A stretch of DNA of 64,000 bases from Alteromonas macleodii ATCC 27126. Its GTDB lineage: Bacteria; Pseudomonadota; Gammaproteobacteria; Enterobacterales; Alteromonadaceae. How positions within the stretch are numbered: the first letter of the stretch is position 1; each line of letters begins with the position of its first letter. The translations under genes and the position numbers were made by a program. Positions 22,510 through 31,770 of the stretch are shown here, piece by piece. Where the stretch lies: NCBI RefSeq assembly GCF_000172635.2, contig NC_018632.1:310001-374000 (forward strand), in the 5' to 3' direction. Below the pieces are notes generated by a model. The model did not search any database. It had not been told where the DNA came from and saw only the letters and a list, made by a program, of their open reading frames with translations.

Positions 22510-22539
22510 GTATCTGGCGTTTTTCAGTCTTGATTCACA

Positions 22540-23649
22540 CTAAGCACGAGCCTGCCCAGCACTGTCAGACAGCAATGTCTTGTATAAATCAGCGTAGGCA
22601 TTGGACATCCTTTCTATACCAAATTTACTTGTGACAAGCTTATACAAAGCCTCTCCATATTGTGCTCTTTCATCAGGGGCTTCAATTAAACTAATTAAGC
22701 TCTCCCCAATTCCGTCAATATCGCCAGGCGCTACCATAACACCTGTTTCCTTATGCTTGATAACTTCGGGTATTCCCCCCACAGGACTAGATAACACTGC
22801 ACATTTGTTAGCACCTGCCTGAAGTAAAATATCGCCTAAACCCTCTGAATAGGAAGGATGAACCAGAATATCTACATTAGGGAGTATTTTGGCTACCTCT
22901 TTAGTAAAACCGCAAAGCTTCACATGCTCGTCTAGCTTATGGCGTTCTATAAGTGATTGATAGCTCTCTTTTAGATTTCCCTCGCCAAACAATAAACAGG
23001 TTACATTTTCATGCTTGTTCAATACATCGTGCATAGCCAAAATGATATCCGCTTGCCCTTTTTGAGATATGTACTGAGCGAAATTTGCAATGACGATATG
23101 GTCTTCAGGAATAGAGAATGTACGTCGCAGCCAACCGCTATCTTTGCGTTGGGAATACTCTGTTAAGTCTACTGCTGGATATATAACGCGCTGATGTTCT
23201 ACGCCTTCACAATGTAGTGAAACCACTTTCCTCACACCTTCAGATACGCTGATAACTGCATCGAATTGTTTGTACTTATAAAATGAAAAGTGAGTTTCGG
23301 GGTTATCTATTCGCCTTGTGCAAACCGTAGGCACACCTGAAATTTTGGCGAGCATGGCACCCCATACATCCGAACCTCGTTCGCTGTGTACATGAATAAT
23401 ATTTGGGTTAACCCCATTTACGACTTCCAGTAAACGCTTTACACATAGGAAGTCTGACTCACCGGCATACTTAATGGTATGCGTTTCACAATGCCCAAAA
23501 GCCGTATGACGAATCTCACTGTCTTCAGCGCAAACCAAGTGAAGTGAAATATCATCATGGTGCTCTAACGCATTGATGAGGTATGCAACTTGTTCTGCGC
23601 CACCGTGAAGATGTATGCCAAGTTCAATGTGAAGAACGCGTATACTCAA
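22540..23649 (-). CDS. glycosyltransferase family 4
   Basis: A 369-residue GT4 (GT-B fold) enzyme. The N-terminal domain starts VLHIELGIHLHGGAEQVAYL, with the acceptor-side glycine loop typical of these enzymes. The C-terminal domain has FGEGNLKESYQSLIER and the nucleotide-sugar site VLVHPSYSEGLGDILLQAGA with the E-x7-E type spacing. The donor and acceptor are not readable. Because it is divergent from waaA, a role in lipopolysaccharide core or related glycan assembly is likely. The ATG lies at 23649; the upstream 396 bp separate it from waaA. Confidence 0.85.
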   Translation of the reverse strand: MSIRVLHIELGIHLHGGAEQVAYLINALEHHDDISLHLVCAEDSEIRHTAFGHCETHTIKYAGESDFLCVKRLLEVVNGVNPNIIHVHSERGSDVWGAMLAKISGVPTVCTRRIDNPETHFSFYKYKQFDAVISVSEGVRKVVSLHCEGVEHQRVIYPAVDLTEYSQRKDSGWLRRTFSIPEDHIVIANFAQYISQKGQADIILAMHDVLNKHENVTCLLFGEGNLKESYQSLIERHKLDEHVKLCGFTKEVAKILPNVDILVHPSYSEGLGDILLQAGANKCAVLSSPVGGIPEVIKHKETGVMVAPGDIDGIGESLISLIEAPDERAQYGEALYKLVTSKFGIERMSNAYADLYKTLLSDSAGQARA

Positions 23650-24045
23650 ATGCCTTCCTTAAAATTTATTTAATATTCTGTATACGCTGCTTTTTTATTT
23701 AAGACCGTTTTTTGCGGCTTTTCTTATATGGTTGTGGTTACATCTTGCTGTTTAAACATCGCTATACGCATAAAGCGAGTGATCAATATATTATTGCCTT
23801 TCTCATATACACTATTTACTTACGTATAAGGTCGCTTTGCCCTAGACGCGGGCTATTTAGCCACTACAATGTCGAAAGAATCTATCGGGAACTGCGGCAC
23901 TAGATAGCTAGAATTACCTGCTTACCGCTGGGAGTGGGTGTTTCGCAGTGCCCAGCACACCGTATTTGAAAAGCATAATTCAACATCGATAGTCGATCAC
24001 TTGTAGTCGTGCCGTCGAAGTATCTGTATCAAAAAGGATGTATTT
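23650..24045. other. divergent intergenic region, glycosyltransferase/waaA
   Basis: 396 bp between two divergent LPS-type genes. It should hold both promoters, but I could not single out convincing -35/-10 pairs. No RNA gene, repeat or terminator was recognised. Confidence 0.5.
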
Positions 24046-25356
24046 ATGGTTGTTGCCAATACACGTGGCTATAAACCTACTCTACTTGAAACGCTCTGCC
24101 GGTGGGGATATTCGCTTGTATTGGCGATTGCGATTCCCTTCGCATTTATTCATTTATTGATAAAAGCCACTAAAGCAAGCGATTGCTCGCATCGAGGGAG
24201 ATTTGAGCGTTTTGGTATAGTCCCAAAGCCGCTCAAGCAGAATGGCTATTTGTTTCACTGTGTTTCAGTGGGGGAAGTCGTGGCTGCTTCATGCGTAATA
24301 AAACGAATAATGCAACACGAGCCAGACGCGCAAATAACCGTAACTACAACCACGTCTACAGGCTCTGCTCGTGTTCGAGATATATTCAAAGACACCGTTC
24401 ACCATTTCTATCTGCCTTATGATTTGTCGCTGACTATGTCTTCAATGCTGAAACGCATTAAGCCCAAAGCAGTAATGATTACAGAAGTTGAACTATGGCC
24501 AAACCTTATTCACGTGTGCTGGAAGCGCAATATTCCCGTTATGGTAATAAATGCTCGCATGACTGAGCGCTCGGCTAAACGTTATAAAAAAATCGGACAA
24601 CTATTTAACCCTATGTTGGCTAAGCTATCTCACGTATGTGCTCAAGGGCAGAGAGACTATGATAATTATGCATGGCTTGGTGTTGCGCAAGATAAGCTAA
24701 CCCTCACGAATAATATTAAGTTTGATCAAGCCGCAAATACAGCGAGCTATTCTGCACATTTTCTTGGGTTAGCTAAGGGTGAAAGGCCAATACTAGTTGC
24801 AGGCAGCACGCACGAACCTGAAGAGAGCGTTATCGTTGAATCTGCAAAGGTTTTATGGAAAGAGAGCCCTCAACTACGGGTGATTATTGTCCCTCGCCAT
24901 CCAGAGCGCTTTGAAGCCGTAGCAAAATTACTTGAAAAGCATAATCTGAACTTCGTCAAAAGTTCAGAGGTAGATAACGTTCCAAACGATGTGAACGTTA
25001 TCCTGTTGGATGAAATGGGTAAGTTAAATCATGCTTATGCGGTAGCAACATTTGCCTTTGTTGGCGGCTCTATTGCCGATAGAGGCGGCCATAATGCCCT
25101 TGAGCCGGCAGCATTCTCGTTGCCAATAATGATGGGGCCACACACCTATAATAACCCTGTTATCTGCGACTATTTAAAAGAATGTGGCGCATTAAGCATT
25201 GTAGAAGATGCTTCTCGCGTTTCTTCAACGGTACAAGAATGGCTTGAATCACCCAGTAAAGCTGAAAAAGCGGGAATGGCCGGTAAAAAGGTACTACAGG
25301 ATAACAGCGGCGCGTTAGATTCTACTTTAGCGTGTATACATCGCAGTATTCGTTAA
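24046..25356 (+). CDS. waaA: 3-deoxy-D-manno-octulosonic acid (Kdo) transferase
   Basis: A 436-residue inner-membrane-associated GT30 enzyme that adds Kdo from CMP-Kdo to lipid IVA. An N-terminal membrane anchor (SLVLAIAIPFAFIHLLI) precedes RGRFERFG. The conserved HCVSVGEVVAA, TTTTSTGSARV, ITEVELWPNLIHVCWKRNIP and NNIKFDQ segments follow, then GSTHEPEE and the late GGHNALEPAAF nucleotide-binding motif. AAGGATG is a good ribosome-binding site. It is essential in most Gram-negative bacteria. Here it is monocistronic and faces away from the GT4 gene. Confidence 0.95.
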   Translation: MVVANTRGYKPTLLETLCRWGYSLVLAIAIPFAFIHLLIKATKASDCSHRGRFERFGIVPKPLKQNGYLFHCVSVGEVVAASCVIKRIMQHEPDAQITVTTTTSTGSARVRDIFKDTVHHFYLPYDLSLTMSSMLKRIKPKAVMITEVELWPNLIHVCWKRNIPVMVINARMTERSAKRYKKIGQLFNPMLAKLSHVCAQGQRDYDNYAWLGVAQDKLTLTNNIKFDQAANTASYSAHFLGLAKGERPILVAGSTHEPEESVIVESAKVLWKESPQLRVIIVPRHPERFEAVAKLLEKHNLNFVKSSEVDNVPNDVNVILLDEMGKLNHAYAVATFAFVGGSIADRGGHNALEPAAFSLPIMMGPHTYNNPVICDYLKECGALSIVEDASRVSSTVQEWLESPSKAEKAGMAGKKVLQDNSGALDSTLACIHRSIR

Positions 25357-25506
25357 ATGCCGTCAGTCAAAAACAGCAACTCGTTGTTATTGAACAAAAA
25401 AGGAACCCCGCATTTGTGCGTCTGATGCACCAAATTAGGCGCTGTGACAGCTAAAAAATAATGAATAGGGACTTGGTTTTTAGCTATCTATTTGATTATA
25501 CAAGGA

Positions 25507-25537
25507 TTGTCAAAGTTGGTTCGCTGCTTGCTATAAA
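25507..25537 (+). promoter_or_regulatory. possible promoter of a small RNA
   Basis: TTGTCA (25507-25512) and TATAAA (25532-25537) with a 19-bp spacer, on the plus strand, between waaA and the antiporter gene. The spacing is poor, but it pairs with a strong terminator about 85 bp further on. Confidence 0.3.
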
Positions 25538-25655
25538 GTGTGCGACAGCGTAACAACAGTAAAATCCAAATAAATATGCACCTTTTAAAAAGGGCACTGC
25601 GTTGCGCGTTTTCCAGGGAGAGACCTCCTGCCGGTGGGCAGGAGGTTTTCTTACT
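25538..25655 (+). ncRNA. candidate small RNA (~115 nt)
   Basis: A plus-strand stretch that starts after a promoter-like sequence and ends at the strong hairpin ACCTCCTGCC/GGCAGGAGGT followed by TTTTC. No protein gene fits inside, and the terminator is on the wrong strand for the antiporter gene that it touches. It is about 290 bp past the waaA stop, too far to be an obvious waaA terminator. It does not match any RNA family I recognise. An alternative is that it is simply a long waaA 3' untranslated region. Confidence 0.3.
25623..25655 (+). terminator. rho-independent terminator, plus strand
   Basis: A 10-bp stem ACCTCCTGCC/GGCAGGAGGT with loop GGTG, followed by TTTTCTT on the plus strand. 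It overlaps the last codons of the convergent antiporter gene. Confidence 0.8.
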
Positions 25656-27468
25656 TTTGCACTTCTACTTTTTCTTCTTTTCGTTCTGGTTCAATCAAGC
25701 TAATCACACGCCATCCTGCTTTAGGCTGAATACTGTTACCGTTGATAAAAGTATAGCTCTTACCTTCAGCGTTGATCGCAATGAGAGGTGTAGCGCGCTC
25801 ACCATACTGTTTTATGTACTGCTCGTAAGTAAACTCTTCAGATAAACGGGTGGTTTTCACCATTGAGTCACGGGCAATGGCCGATGCTAAATACCCATAA
25901 GTAACGCCTTCATCGAACAGAGTAAGTTTTTTCGCGTATTGTTCGCTAACTTGGTGACTTGGTCGCGTAGATTGTTCGTTATTTGTCAGCGCCCATACTT
26001 TGTCTTTGCCCATCGTGTATTCAAAGTGATAAGCAATAAGTGGGTTAAGCTGTTTATAAGGCGACATAATCAGCACGGTACCGAATGTATTCAGATCAAG
26101 ATGTCGCGCTGCATGGTCAGACATTGGGTTGCCAAAATATACTGGGATATCCTTCATACGCGCTTCTCTTATTGCGTCCCAGTTAGTATCTGCAATGGTA
26201 ACGTCTAGCTTTTGATTTATCATTTCTGTCGCTAAGGCGCGGTTGAATTTACTGCCACCGAAAATCAGATAGCCAGTTGGCGCAGGCGCTCTCACCTTAA
26301 GTAGCGACGCAACAGTGCGTGAAGTAAGGCTCTGTACTACCACTGTTGCAATAATCACCATAAAGACAATAGGAACGATAATACCCGCGCCTTCATAGCC
26401 AATTTCTTCAAGCTTTAAAGAGAAAAGGGCTGATACCGCCGCTGCAACAATACCGCGAGGTGCAATCCAGCTTAGCAAGGCTAATTCGTTTAACTTGAGT
26501 CCGGTACCGACGGAGGACGCCAATACGGACAAAGGCCGAGCCACAAACATAATGGCGGCAAGCACTACAATGGAGCCCCAACCTACATCCACTACCGATT
26601 GTAAGTTCAAACGCGTGGCAAGCAGAATAAATAAGCCTGAAATAAGTAAAACACTCAGGGTTTCCTTAAACTCAAGAATGTCTTCTACGTCTACGTCCTT
26701 CATATTGGCCAGTACCATACCAGATATGGTAACCGCCAAAAGGCCAGACTCGTGCGCAACATAATTAGACGCTGCAAACACACCCAGAATAACGGTTAAC
26801 ACTGCGGTGTTAAGCAAATAGTGCGGTATCCAGTCTTTGCGAATAGACAGGCCAAGCAGATAGCCAGAAGCGAGACCAAGTACGGAGCCAATTCCAATGG
26901 TTTTGCCAAACGCTATCAGCGTATGGGTAATGGCGGTTTCTTGCGATGCAACGATAAACTCGAAAACCAGTACGGCGAGCAGAGCGCCGATAGGGTCTAT
27001 GACAATCCCTTCCCAGCGTAAGATATTGGCCAAATTCGTTTTCGGTCGCACGGTTCTGAGCATGGGCACTATAACCGTGGGGCCTGTTACGGTAACAATG
27101 GCTCCGAATAGGAAGGATAGCTGCCAAGTAAGATCAAGACTGTAGTGCGCTGCAGTGGCTGCGACAAGCCAGGTTACAACCACGCCCACAGAGCAAAGGT
27201 TTCGAACCATGTTCCCATGACCCGCGATGTCGCTGAACTTCAGCGTCAGTGACCCTTCAAAAAGAATAATGGCAACAGAGAGAGAAACGACAGGAAACAG
27301 CAAATCACCGAATAAGTCGTCCGCGTTGAGCACGCCAAAAACAGGGCCAACCACAATACCGACAATTAACAACGGTAAAATAGCAGGGAGCCTAACCTTA
27401 TAGGCTAAGTATTGGCAGGTAATTGACAGCAATCCAACTGCAACGAGTGAAAGAAGCGGGTCTGACAA
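25651..27468 (-). CDS. CPA1-type Na+/H+ antiporter with C-terminal TrkA-N-like domain
   Basis: A 605-residue monovalent cation:proton antiporter. Residues ~5-390 form about a dozen hydrophobic segments with the exchanger motifs FLFGAIVTVTGPTVIVPML and WEGIVIDPIGALLAVLVFEF (the conserved transport aspartate). From ~400 a Rossmann-like RCK domain follows: YLIFGGSKFNRALATEMINQ, then VTIADTNWDAIREA. A final segment with RVISLIEPERK resembles a TrkA-C tail. Such tails usually gate transport in response to ligand or pH. Sodium export fits a marine organism, but the ion is an inference. Confidence 0.88.
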   Translation of the reverse strand: MSDPLLSLVAVGLLSITCQYLAYKVRLPAILPLLIVGIVVGPVFGVLNADDLFGDLLFPVVSLSVAIILFEGSLTLKFSDIAGHGNMVRNLCSVGVVVTWLVAATAAHYSLDLTWQLSFLFGAIVTVTGPTVIVPMLRTVRPKTNLANILRWEGIVIDPIGALLAVLVFEFIVASQETAITHTLIAFGKTIGIGSVLGLASGYLLGLSIRKDWIPHYLLNTAVLTVILGVFAASNYVAHESGLLAVTISGMVLANMKDVDVEDILEFKETLSVLLISGLFILLATRLNLQSVVDVGWGSIVVLAAIMFVARPLSVLASSVGTGLKLNELALLSWIAPRGIVAAAVSALFSLKLEEIGYEGAGIIVPIVFMVIIATVVVQSLTSRTVASLLKVRAPAPTGYLIFGGSKFNRALATEMINQKLDVTIADTNWDAIREARMKDIPVYFGNPMSDHAARHLDLNTFGTVLIMSPYKQLNPLIAYHFEYTMGKDKVWALTNNEQSTRPSHQVSEQYAKKLTLFDEGVTYGYLASAIARDSMVKTTRLSEEFTYEQYIKQYGERATPLIAINAEGKSYTFINGNSIQPKAGWRVISLIEPERKEEKVEVQK

Positions 27469-27678
27469 AGTGAGTCCTTAACGTGTTGATATTATTCCAT
27501 GGTATATCAGCCTAAACATTTGTCATACAGAGACTTTAGGCCAACCTATGTTTATAGCGATATACGCTTGGGCTAAAAGTTTAGACCAATAGACCTTATT
27601 TAGCGCACTAAAATGCATGTTAGAGAGTGGGTAGGTTTGATATTATTCTTCACTTATCGTTCTTTTCGGAGCCTTTCA

Positions 27679-28530
27679 TTGAACACTCACTTTAAATTCG
27701 CGGCTTTATCAGCATCGCTTGTACTAGCATCGGCATGCGCAGTTCAATATCCCATCCCTTCTGCACAGTTACAAATAAAAAATATCGTTGAGTTGCCGGA
27801 AGAACTTTCAGAAACATCGGGTCTATTTTGCGAAACGGACGGCATGTACTCATTAAATGACTCAGGTAATGCTCCCGTCATTTATCGTATAAATTACCAG
27901 GGTGAAATTATTGAACGAACGCGCTTACCGCTCACCAATAAAGACTGGGAAGCAATAACCGCTGACGCTTCATCGTTTTACATTGCGGATGTGGGAAACA
28001 ATAAAGGCAAAAGAGAGCAGGTCGAAATACATAAAGTAAACCGCTCAAATGTGAATGACATCACCTCTATTACATTGAAATACGAGGGTAATGACGCTTC
28101 GAATAACATTCCTTATGCACATGATTTTGACTCAGAGGCGATGGTTAAGCATGGCGATGACCTGCTTCTTTTTTCTAAAAGTTGGAAAACTGGTATAACC
28201 CATATCTATAAAGTGAACGAAGACGAAGCTGAGCAAACCATTAGTACGTTTGCGTCCATTGATGGACTGCCGGGCGTGGTAACTGGGGTAGACTTCGATC
28301 AGCACCAAAATAGGTTTGTTATCACCGGCTACAAATCAGATCCATTTGGAAACTTTGCTACTTTCATGGCTCAAGTATCAAGCGACTTTGCCCTTCTTGA
28401 TGTATGGCCGCTTGAGCAATATAAACAAGTTGAAGGCATATGCGTGGATAATAACGGCACATATTGGTTCAGCGAAGAAGCTACTGAAGGGCGCAAAGCA
28501 TCGTTGTCTAGCGCCAGAGTAATGCCATAA
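27679..28530 (+). CDS. lipoprotein of unknown function, likely beta-propeller
   Basis: A 283-residue lipoprotein. An in-frame ATG exists at 27613, but the TTG at 27679 is a better start: GGAG lies seven bases before it and it opens a proper signal (NTHFKFAALSASLVLASAC) with the lipidation cysteine near residue 20. The mature part has repeating blades such as LSETSGLFCETDGMYSLNDS, DWEAITADASSFYIADVGNN and VTGVDFDQHQNRFVITGYKS. These suggest a secreted propeller that binds or acts on a small ligand. I do not recognise a named family and no function is assigned. The stop codon lies within a 15-bp tandem repeat. Confidence 0.7.
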   Translation: MNTHFKFAALSASLVLASACAVQYPIPSAQLQIKNIVELPEELSETSGLFCETDGMYSLNDSGNAPVIYRINYQGEIIERTRLPLTNKDWEAITADASSFYIADVGNNKGKREQVEIHKVNRSNVNDITSITLKYEGNDASNNIPYAHDFDSEAMVKHGDDLLLFSKSWKTGITHIYKVNEDEAEQTISTFASIDGLPGVVTGVDFDQHQNRFVITGYKSDPFGNFATFMAQVSSDFALLDVWPLEQYKQVEGICVDNNGTYWFSEEATEGRKASLSSARVMP

Positions 28531-28598
28531 CAAGTAGCGCCATAACAAGTAGCGCCAAAACAGGTAACGCCGTAACGAGCAACGCCATAAAAAAGCGA
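28524..28598. repeat. 15-bp tandem repeat across a stop codon
   Basis: Five units of GCCATAACAAGTAGC type at 28524, 28539 (identical), 28554, 28569 and 28584, increasingly degenerate to the right. The stop codon of the lipoprotein gene lies in the first unit. As the period is a multiple of three, every unit carries a stop in the same frame except where mutated, so loss or gain of units would not extend the protein. Confidence 0.85.
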
Positions 28599-28630
28599 GC
28601 TGATTGAAGTCTGGCAGCCAATCCCCCGAA

Positions 28631-28654
28631 GCTTATTCACGGTTGTGAATAAGC
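28631..28654. terminator. hairpin after the lipoprotein gene
   Basis: A perfect 10-bp stem GCTTATTCAC/GTGAATAAGC with loop GGTT. Only a weak T-rich tail (GCTCTTTC) follows, so it may be a weak terminator or an mRNA 3' stabiliser. Confidence 0.5.
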
Positions 28655-28803
28655 GCTCTTTCATTGTCAGCAGCTGTTCTTTTAAAGTTATCTTTTAGTC
28701 GATGTTAGTAAAATGGCTAATACCCAACTGCCTACTTTCCTGTCTATACTGAAATTGTGATCGAATAAGTTGTAGCCAACCACAATTTGAGAGGCAGCGA
28801 AAA

Positions 28804-29391
28804 ATGAGACGTTTAAACCAGTCCTTTTTAGCAATGTGCTTTTGTCCATGTTTTTTATTGGCGGGTGCAGCTAATGCCTCTGTGGTCGAAAAGGCACAAG
28901 AATGGCTCAACAAATATTCAGACAGTGACGATACGTTTTCCCTAACTCTCACTAAAAATAAAATTAAGTTCAAAGGCTGCAAACAAAAGCAGTATCAACT
29001 TGCATTTAGCCAAAAACTGGCGCCAATGTTTAACGTTGAAGCCATTGTCCATTACAACAAAGGGCTGCTTGACTACGGTGTTATGTCTCAGCGTGTCAGA
29101 AGCCACGAATTTGAAGTGGTTAGCTGGTGGGATCGAGGTGATTATCGGTTGGGGTTAAGCCATAAAGTTCGTCCCCGTCATGAGATGAGCATTCCGGTTG
29201 CCGATACAATTCGTCTGCCTACCAGTACATCAGCAGGCCTTTACGTTGAAATCCCATTCAAGGAAGACAAGCACCTTCTTACTGTTGGAGCTATGAGAGA
29301 ATCGTGGGAAAGTGAAGGAGCATCAATGCAATTGCCATGGCGCTCCAGCCGTGACAATCAAGTAAAAGTAGAATACGCCATCACTTTCTAA
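28804..29391 (+). CDS. secreted protein of unknown function
   Basis: A 195-residue protein with a signal peptide (MRRLNQSFLAMCFCPCFLLA GAANAS, cleavage likely after ANA) preceded by GAGAGG. The mature part alternates polar and aromatic residues (FEVVSWWDRGDYRLGLSHKV, YVEIPFKEDKHLLTVGAMRE, QVKVEYAITF) and ends in phenylalanine. This is the pattern of an outer-membrane beta-barrel or a periplasmic beta-sheet protein. I do not recognise the family. The next gene is convergent. Confidence 0.65.
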   Translation: MRRLNQSFLAMCFCPCFLLAGAANASVVEKAQEWLNKYSDSDDTFSLTLTKNKIKFKGCKQKQYQLAFSQKLAPMFNVEAIVHYNKGLLDYGVMSQRVRSHEFEVVSWWDRGDYRLGLSHKVRPRHEMSIPVADTIRLPTSTSAGLYVEIPFKEDKHLLTVGAMRESWESEGASMQLPWRSSRDNQVKVEYAITF

Positions 29392-29451
29392 ATGATGGCG
29401 CATAAGGTTGTATTATCTCACCGCTTTGTCATTCATAAGACATAAGTAAAC

Positions 29452-31362
29452 TTAAAGCTTAAATCTGCTCACTTCAGACGAGAGTTCTTGCGCCAGTTCA
29501 TCGAGCTTGTCACTCACGCTAACCAATATCTTAGTCGCATTCAGGGTTTCTTCACTTGATGCACTAATGTCATTAATATTTCGACTGATATCTTCAACCA
29601 CCGTAGCTTGCTCTTCCGTAGCCGTCGCTACTTGCGTGTTCACATCATTAATGTGAGCAATCTCTTCGGCGATATCTTGAAGCAGTTTGTCTATTTCATT
29701 GGTTGCGGTTACCACATCGGTTGTGCGTGCGCGACTTGACTCCATTTGCGAAACGGCAGATTTAGAGTCTTGCTGGAACTTATCGATCTTCACCTGTATT
29801 TCATCAGTCGCTTGAGCGGCACGTTGTGCAAGTGTTCGCACCTCATCAGCAACGACTGAGAAGCCTCGGCCGTGATCGCCAGCCCGAGCTGCTTCTATAG
29901 CAGCATTTAGCGCAAGTAAATTGGTTTGCTCTGAAATACCTCGAATTGTATCGAGGATACCGCCAATGGCTGCGGTGTGTTCATCTAGCGATTGAATAAC
30001 CCGAGACACATCTTGAATTTGACCCGAAAGACCGTTTATCGCGTGCACCGCACGTTGGGTAATTTCTCGACCGTGAGCGGAATTAGTTGTAGCCATATTC
30101 GCATTTTGCGCAGCATGGGTAGCTGACTGGGCTACTTCATTTACCGTACTGCCCATCTCTGTTAGCGCGGCTGCCGCCTGTAAGGTTTGATCGCGCTGGC
30201 TCTTGGTAGAGTTTTCTGTTTGATGAGACTGCTTCGCAACATCTTGTGCCGACGCCTTTAGTGCGTGACTTGTTTTCGCCACTTGCGAAATGGTGCCGTG
30301 AAGGTGATCAATAAAGTTATTGAACCCTTCCACTAATCGGGCAATTTCCTTTTGTTCTGGCATAGGAATACGAGAGCGTAAGTCGCCTTGTCCTCTGCCA
30401 AGCTGCTGGAAAACATCGGCCAGTGATTCAAGTGGTTTGGTAAGCGTGCCTGCTAGCCAAATACCAATAAGTGCGAAAGCGCCTGCTATCACCAAAGCCC
30501 AAATAATAATCTGGCGACTGCCTGCATTTAGTGATGCGTAAAGCTCATGCTCGGGTACTTGTGCAACCACGTACCAACCGGCTTTTTCCACATAGGTACT
30601 GGCAAACAGTTGCGTGTCGCTTGCCGCGTCGCTGGTGGCCATAGCAAAGCTCTGACGATTGAGTAGTTGCCCTGATGTGCTTGAATCGCTTATGGACGCT
30701 AACTTAGCCTTTCCTAATAACTCGGTATTGGGATGAGCGATAATGGTGCCGTTTCCGTCAACAAGAAAGACAAAGCCGGTTTGCGCAATTTTCACCGCAT
30801 TGATGATATCTAGCAGCTCATCGACCGATTTAGCGACACCCGACATACCTCTGCCGTTTACTTGCTGGTAATTCGCAAAAAGTCGGTAACCTTGACCCGG
30901 TTCGTTGTATAGGCTTAGTGAAATTGGTTCGCCGCTATTTTTGTAAGCGAAAAACCACGCATCAAATTCATCGTTTTGTAGCACCCGCAAGAAACCATCT
31001 TGGTTCCAATATTTGTAGGTGGTTCTGTCTACAAATGAGGCTACCGTTAAATCGTTAAATTCAACGATATTACTTAAATAGCTAAGGAGACGGCGTTCTC
31101 CAGCGCTATCTGCGCCTGCCGACGACCAGGCAAGAATATCGGGGTTAGAAGCAATGCCGTGAGCAACGGTAAGCATTACACTTGCTTCCCTGTCCACTCG
31201 GTTACCAACTTGTTTAAGTAATGAAGGAAGCTGAAGTTCTTCCATGTTCTCTTTAACGAGATCACGGGCGATCCATTGGCTAATAGAACCTACAAGAATA
31301 GCAGCAGCGAGCACCGCCACAATAAGAGAAATAATGAGTTTTTGTTTTATACTGAAAGTCAT
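29452..31362 (-). CDS. methyl-accepting chemotaxis protein with periplasmic Cache-type sensor
   Basis: A 636-residue chemoreceptor. TM1 (~8-30) is followed by a periplasmic double-Cache-like domain (~35-280; [36 protein letters not shown]), TM2 (~283-305), a HAMP domain and a long signalling coiled coil. The hairpin tip [20 protein letters not shown] matches the CheA/CheW contact region almost perfectly. The Cache pocket suggests sensing of a small molecule such as an amino or organic acid; the ligand cannot be told. There is no C-terminal NWETF-type pentapeptide. The gene is monocistronic. Confidence 0.93.
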   Translation of the reverse strand: MTFSIKQKLIISLIVAVLAAAILVGSISQWIARDLVKENMEELQLPSLLKQVGNRVDREASVMLTVAHGIASNPDILAWSSAGADSAGERRLLSYLSNIVEFNDLTVASFVDRTTYKYWNQDGFLRVLQNDEFDAWFFAYKNSGEPISLSLYNEPGQGYRLFANYQQVNGRGMSGVAKSVDELLDIINAVKIAQTGFVFLVDGNGTIIAHPNTELLGKAKLASISDSSTSGQLLNRQSFAMATSDAASDTQLFASTYVEKAGWYVVAQVPEHELYASLNAGSRQIIIWALVIAGAFALIGIWLAGTLTKPLESLADVFQQLGRGQGDLRSRIPMPEQKEIARLVEGFNNFIDHLHGTISQVAKTSHALKASAQDVAKQSHQTENSTKSQRDQTLQAAAALTEMGSTVNEVAQSATHAAQNANMATTNSAHGREITQRAVHAINGLSGQIQDVSRVIQSLDEHTAAIGGILDTIRGISEQTNLLALNAAIEAARAGDHGRGFSVVADEVRTLAQRAAQATDEIQVKIDKFQQDSKSAVSQMESSRARTTDVVTATNEIDKLLQDIAEEIAHINDVNTQVATATEEQATVVEDISRNINDISASSEETLNATKILVSVSDKLDELAQELSSEVSRFKL

Positions 31363-31770
31363 GACTTTCGACCACGTAAGTTAATGCTGAAATTTATGAT
31401 CAAGGGTGACGTGGCATTGCAGGCACAGCAACGTCTGATACTGAGTCCTAGGCGGGTCAGTACTACTCTCTGATTCTTACGCTAGTGCTATTGTTATTTT
31501 TAAAGCGCAGACAAGTTATCGACCTTTTCCCCGCAAAGTTTATACTTTTTGCTAGGGCAAAGAGATTGTGAAGCATAATTGACCAATAGGTCAATAGAAA
31601 GATGAGGCTTTACAAAAACGTCAGTTATAAAAAAGCCCTCTGGCTTACGAAGAAAACAAGAGGGCCAATGGCGTACTGAAGCTAAATATTTAATTAGCCA
31701 CAGCTAGGGCCTGTTGCTCTTTGATGTAGAGCGAATAACAACAGGACCTAGGAAGGGTAAGTGCGTTAAC
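31363..31770. other. intergenic region, chemoreceptor / M3 peptidase
   Basis: 408 bp between two minus-strand genes. The right part holds the peptidase terminator (31629-31666) and a second hairpin CCTGTTG/CAACAGG (31709-31746). The left part, nearest the chemoreceptor start, must hold its promoter; I found no convincing match. No gene is seen. Confidence 0.5.
31629..31666 (-). terminator. rho-independent terminator of the M3 peptidase gene
   Basis: Minus-strand stem GGCCCTCT/AGAGGGC with a 16-base loop, followed by TTTTTT on the minus strand, about 105 bp after the peptidase stop. Confidence 0.75.

Noticed and set aside
28524..28598. CRISPR or phase-variation tract
   Set aside because: The units are 15 bp with no spacers, and a multiple of three that carries a stop in each unit, so slippage would not switch a frame.
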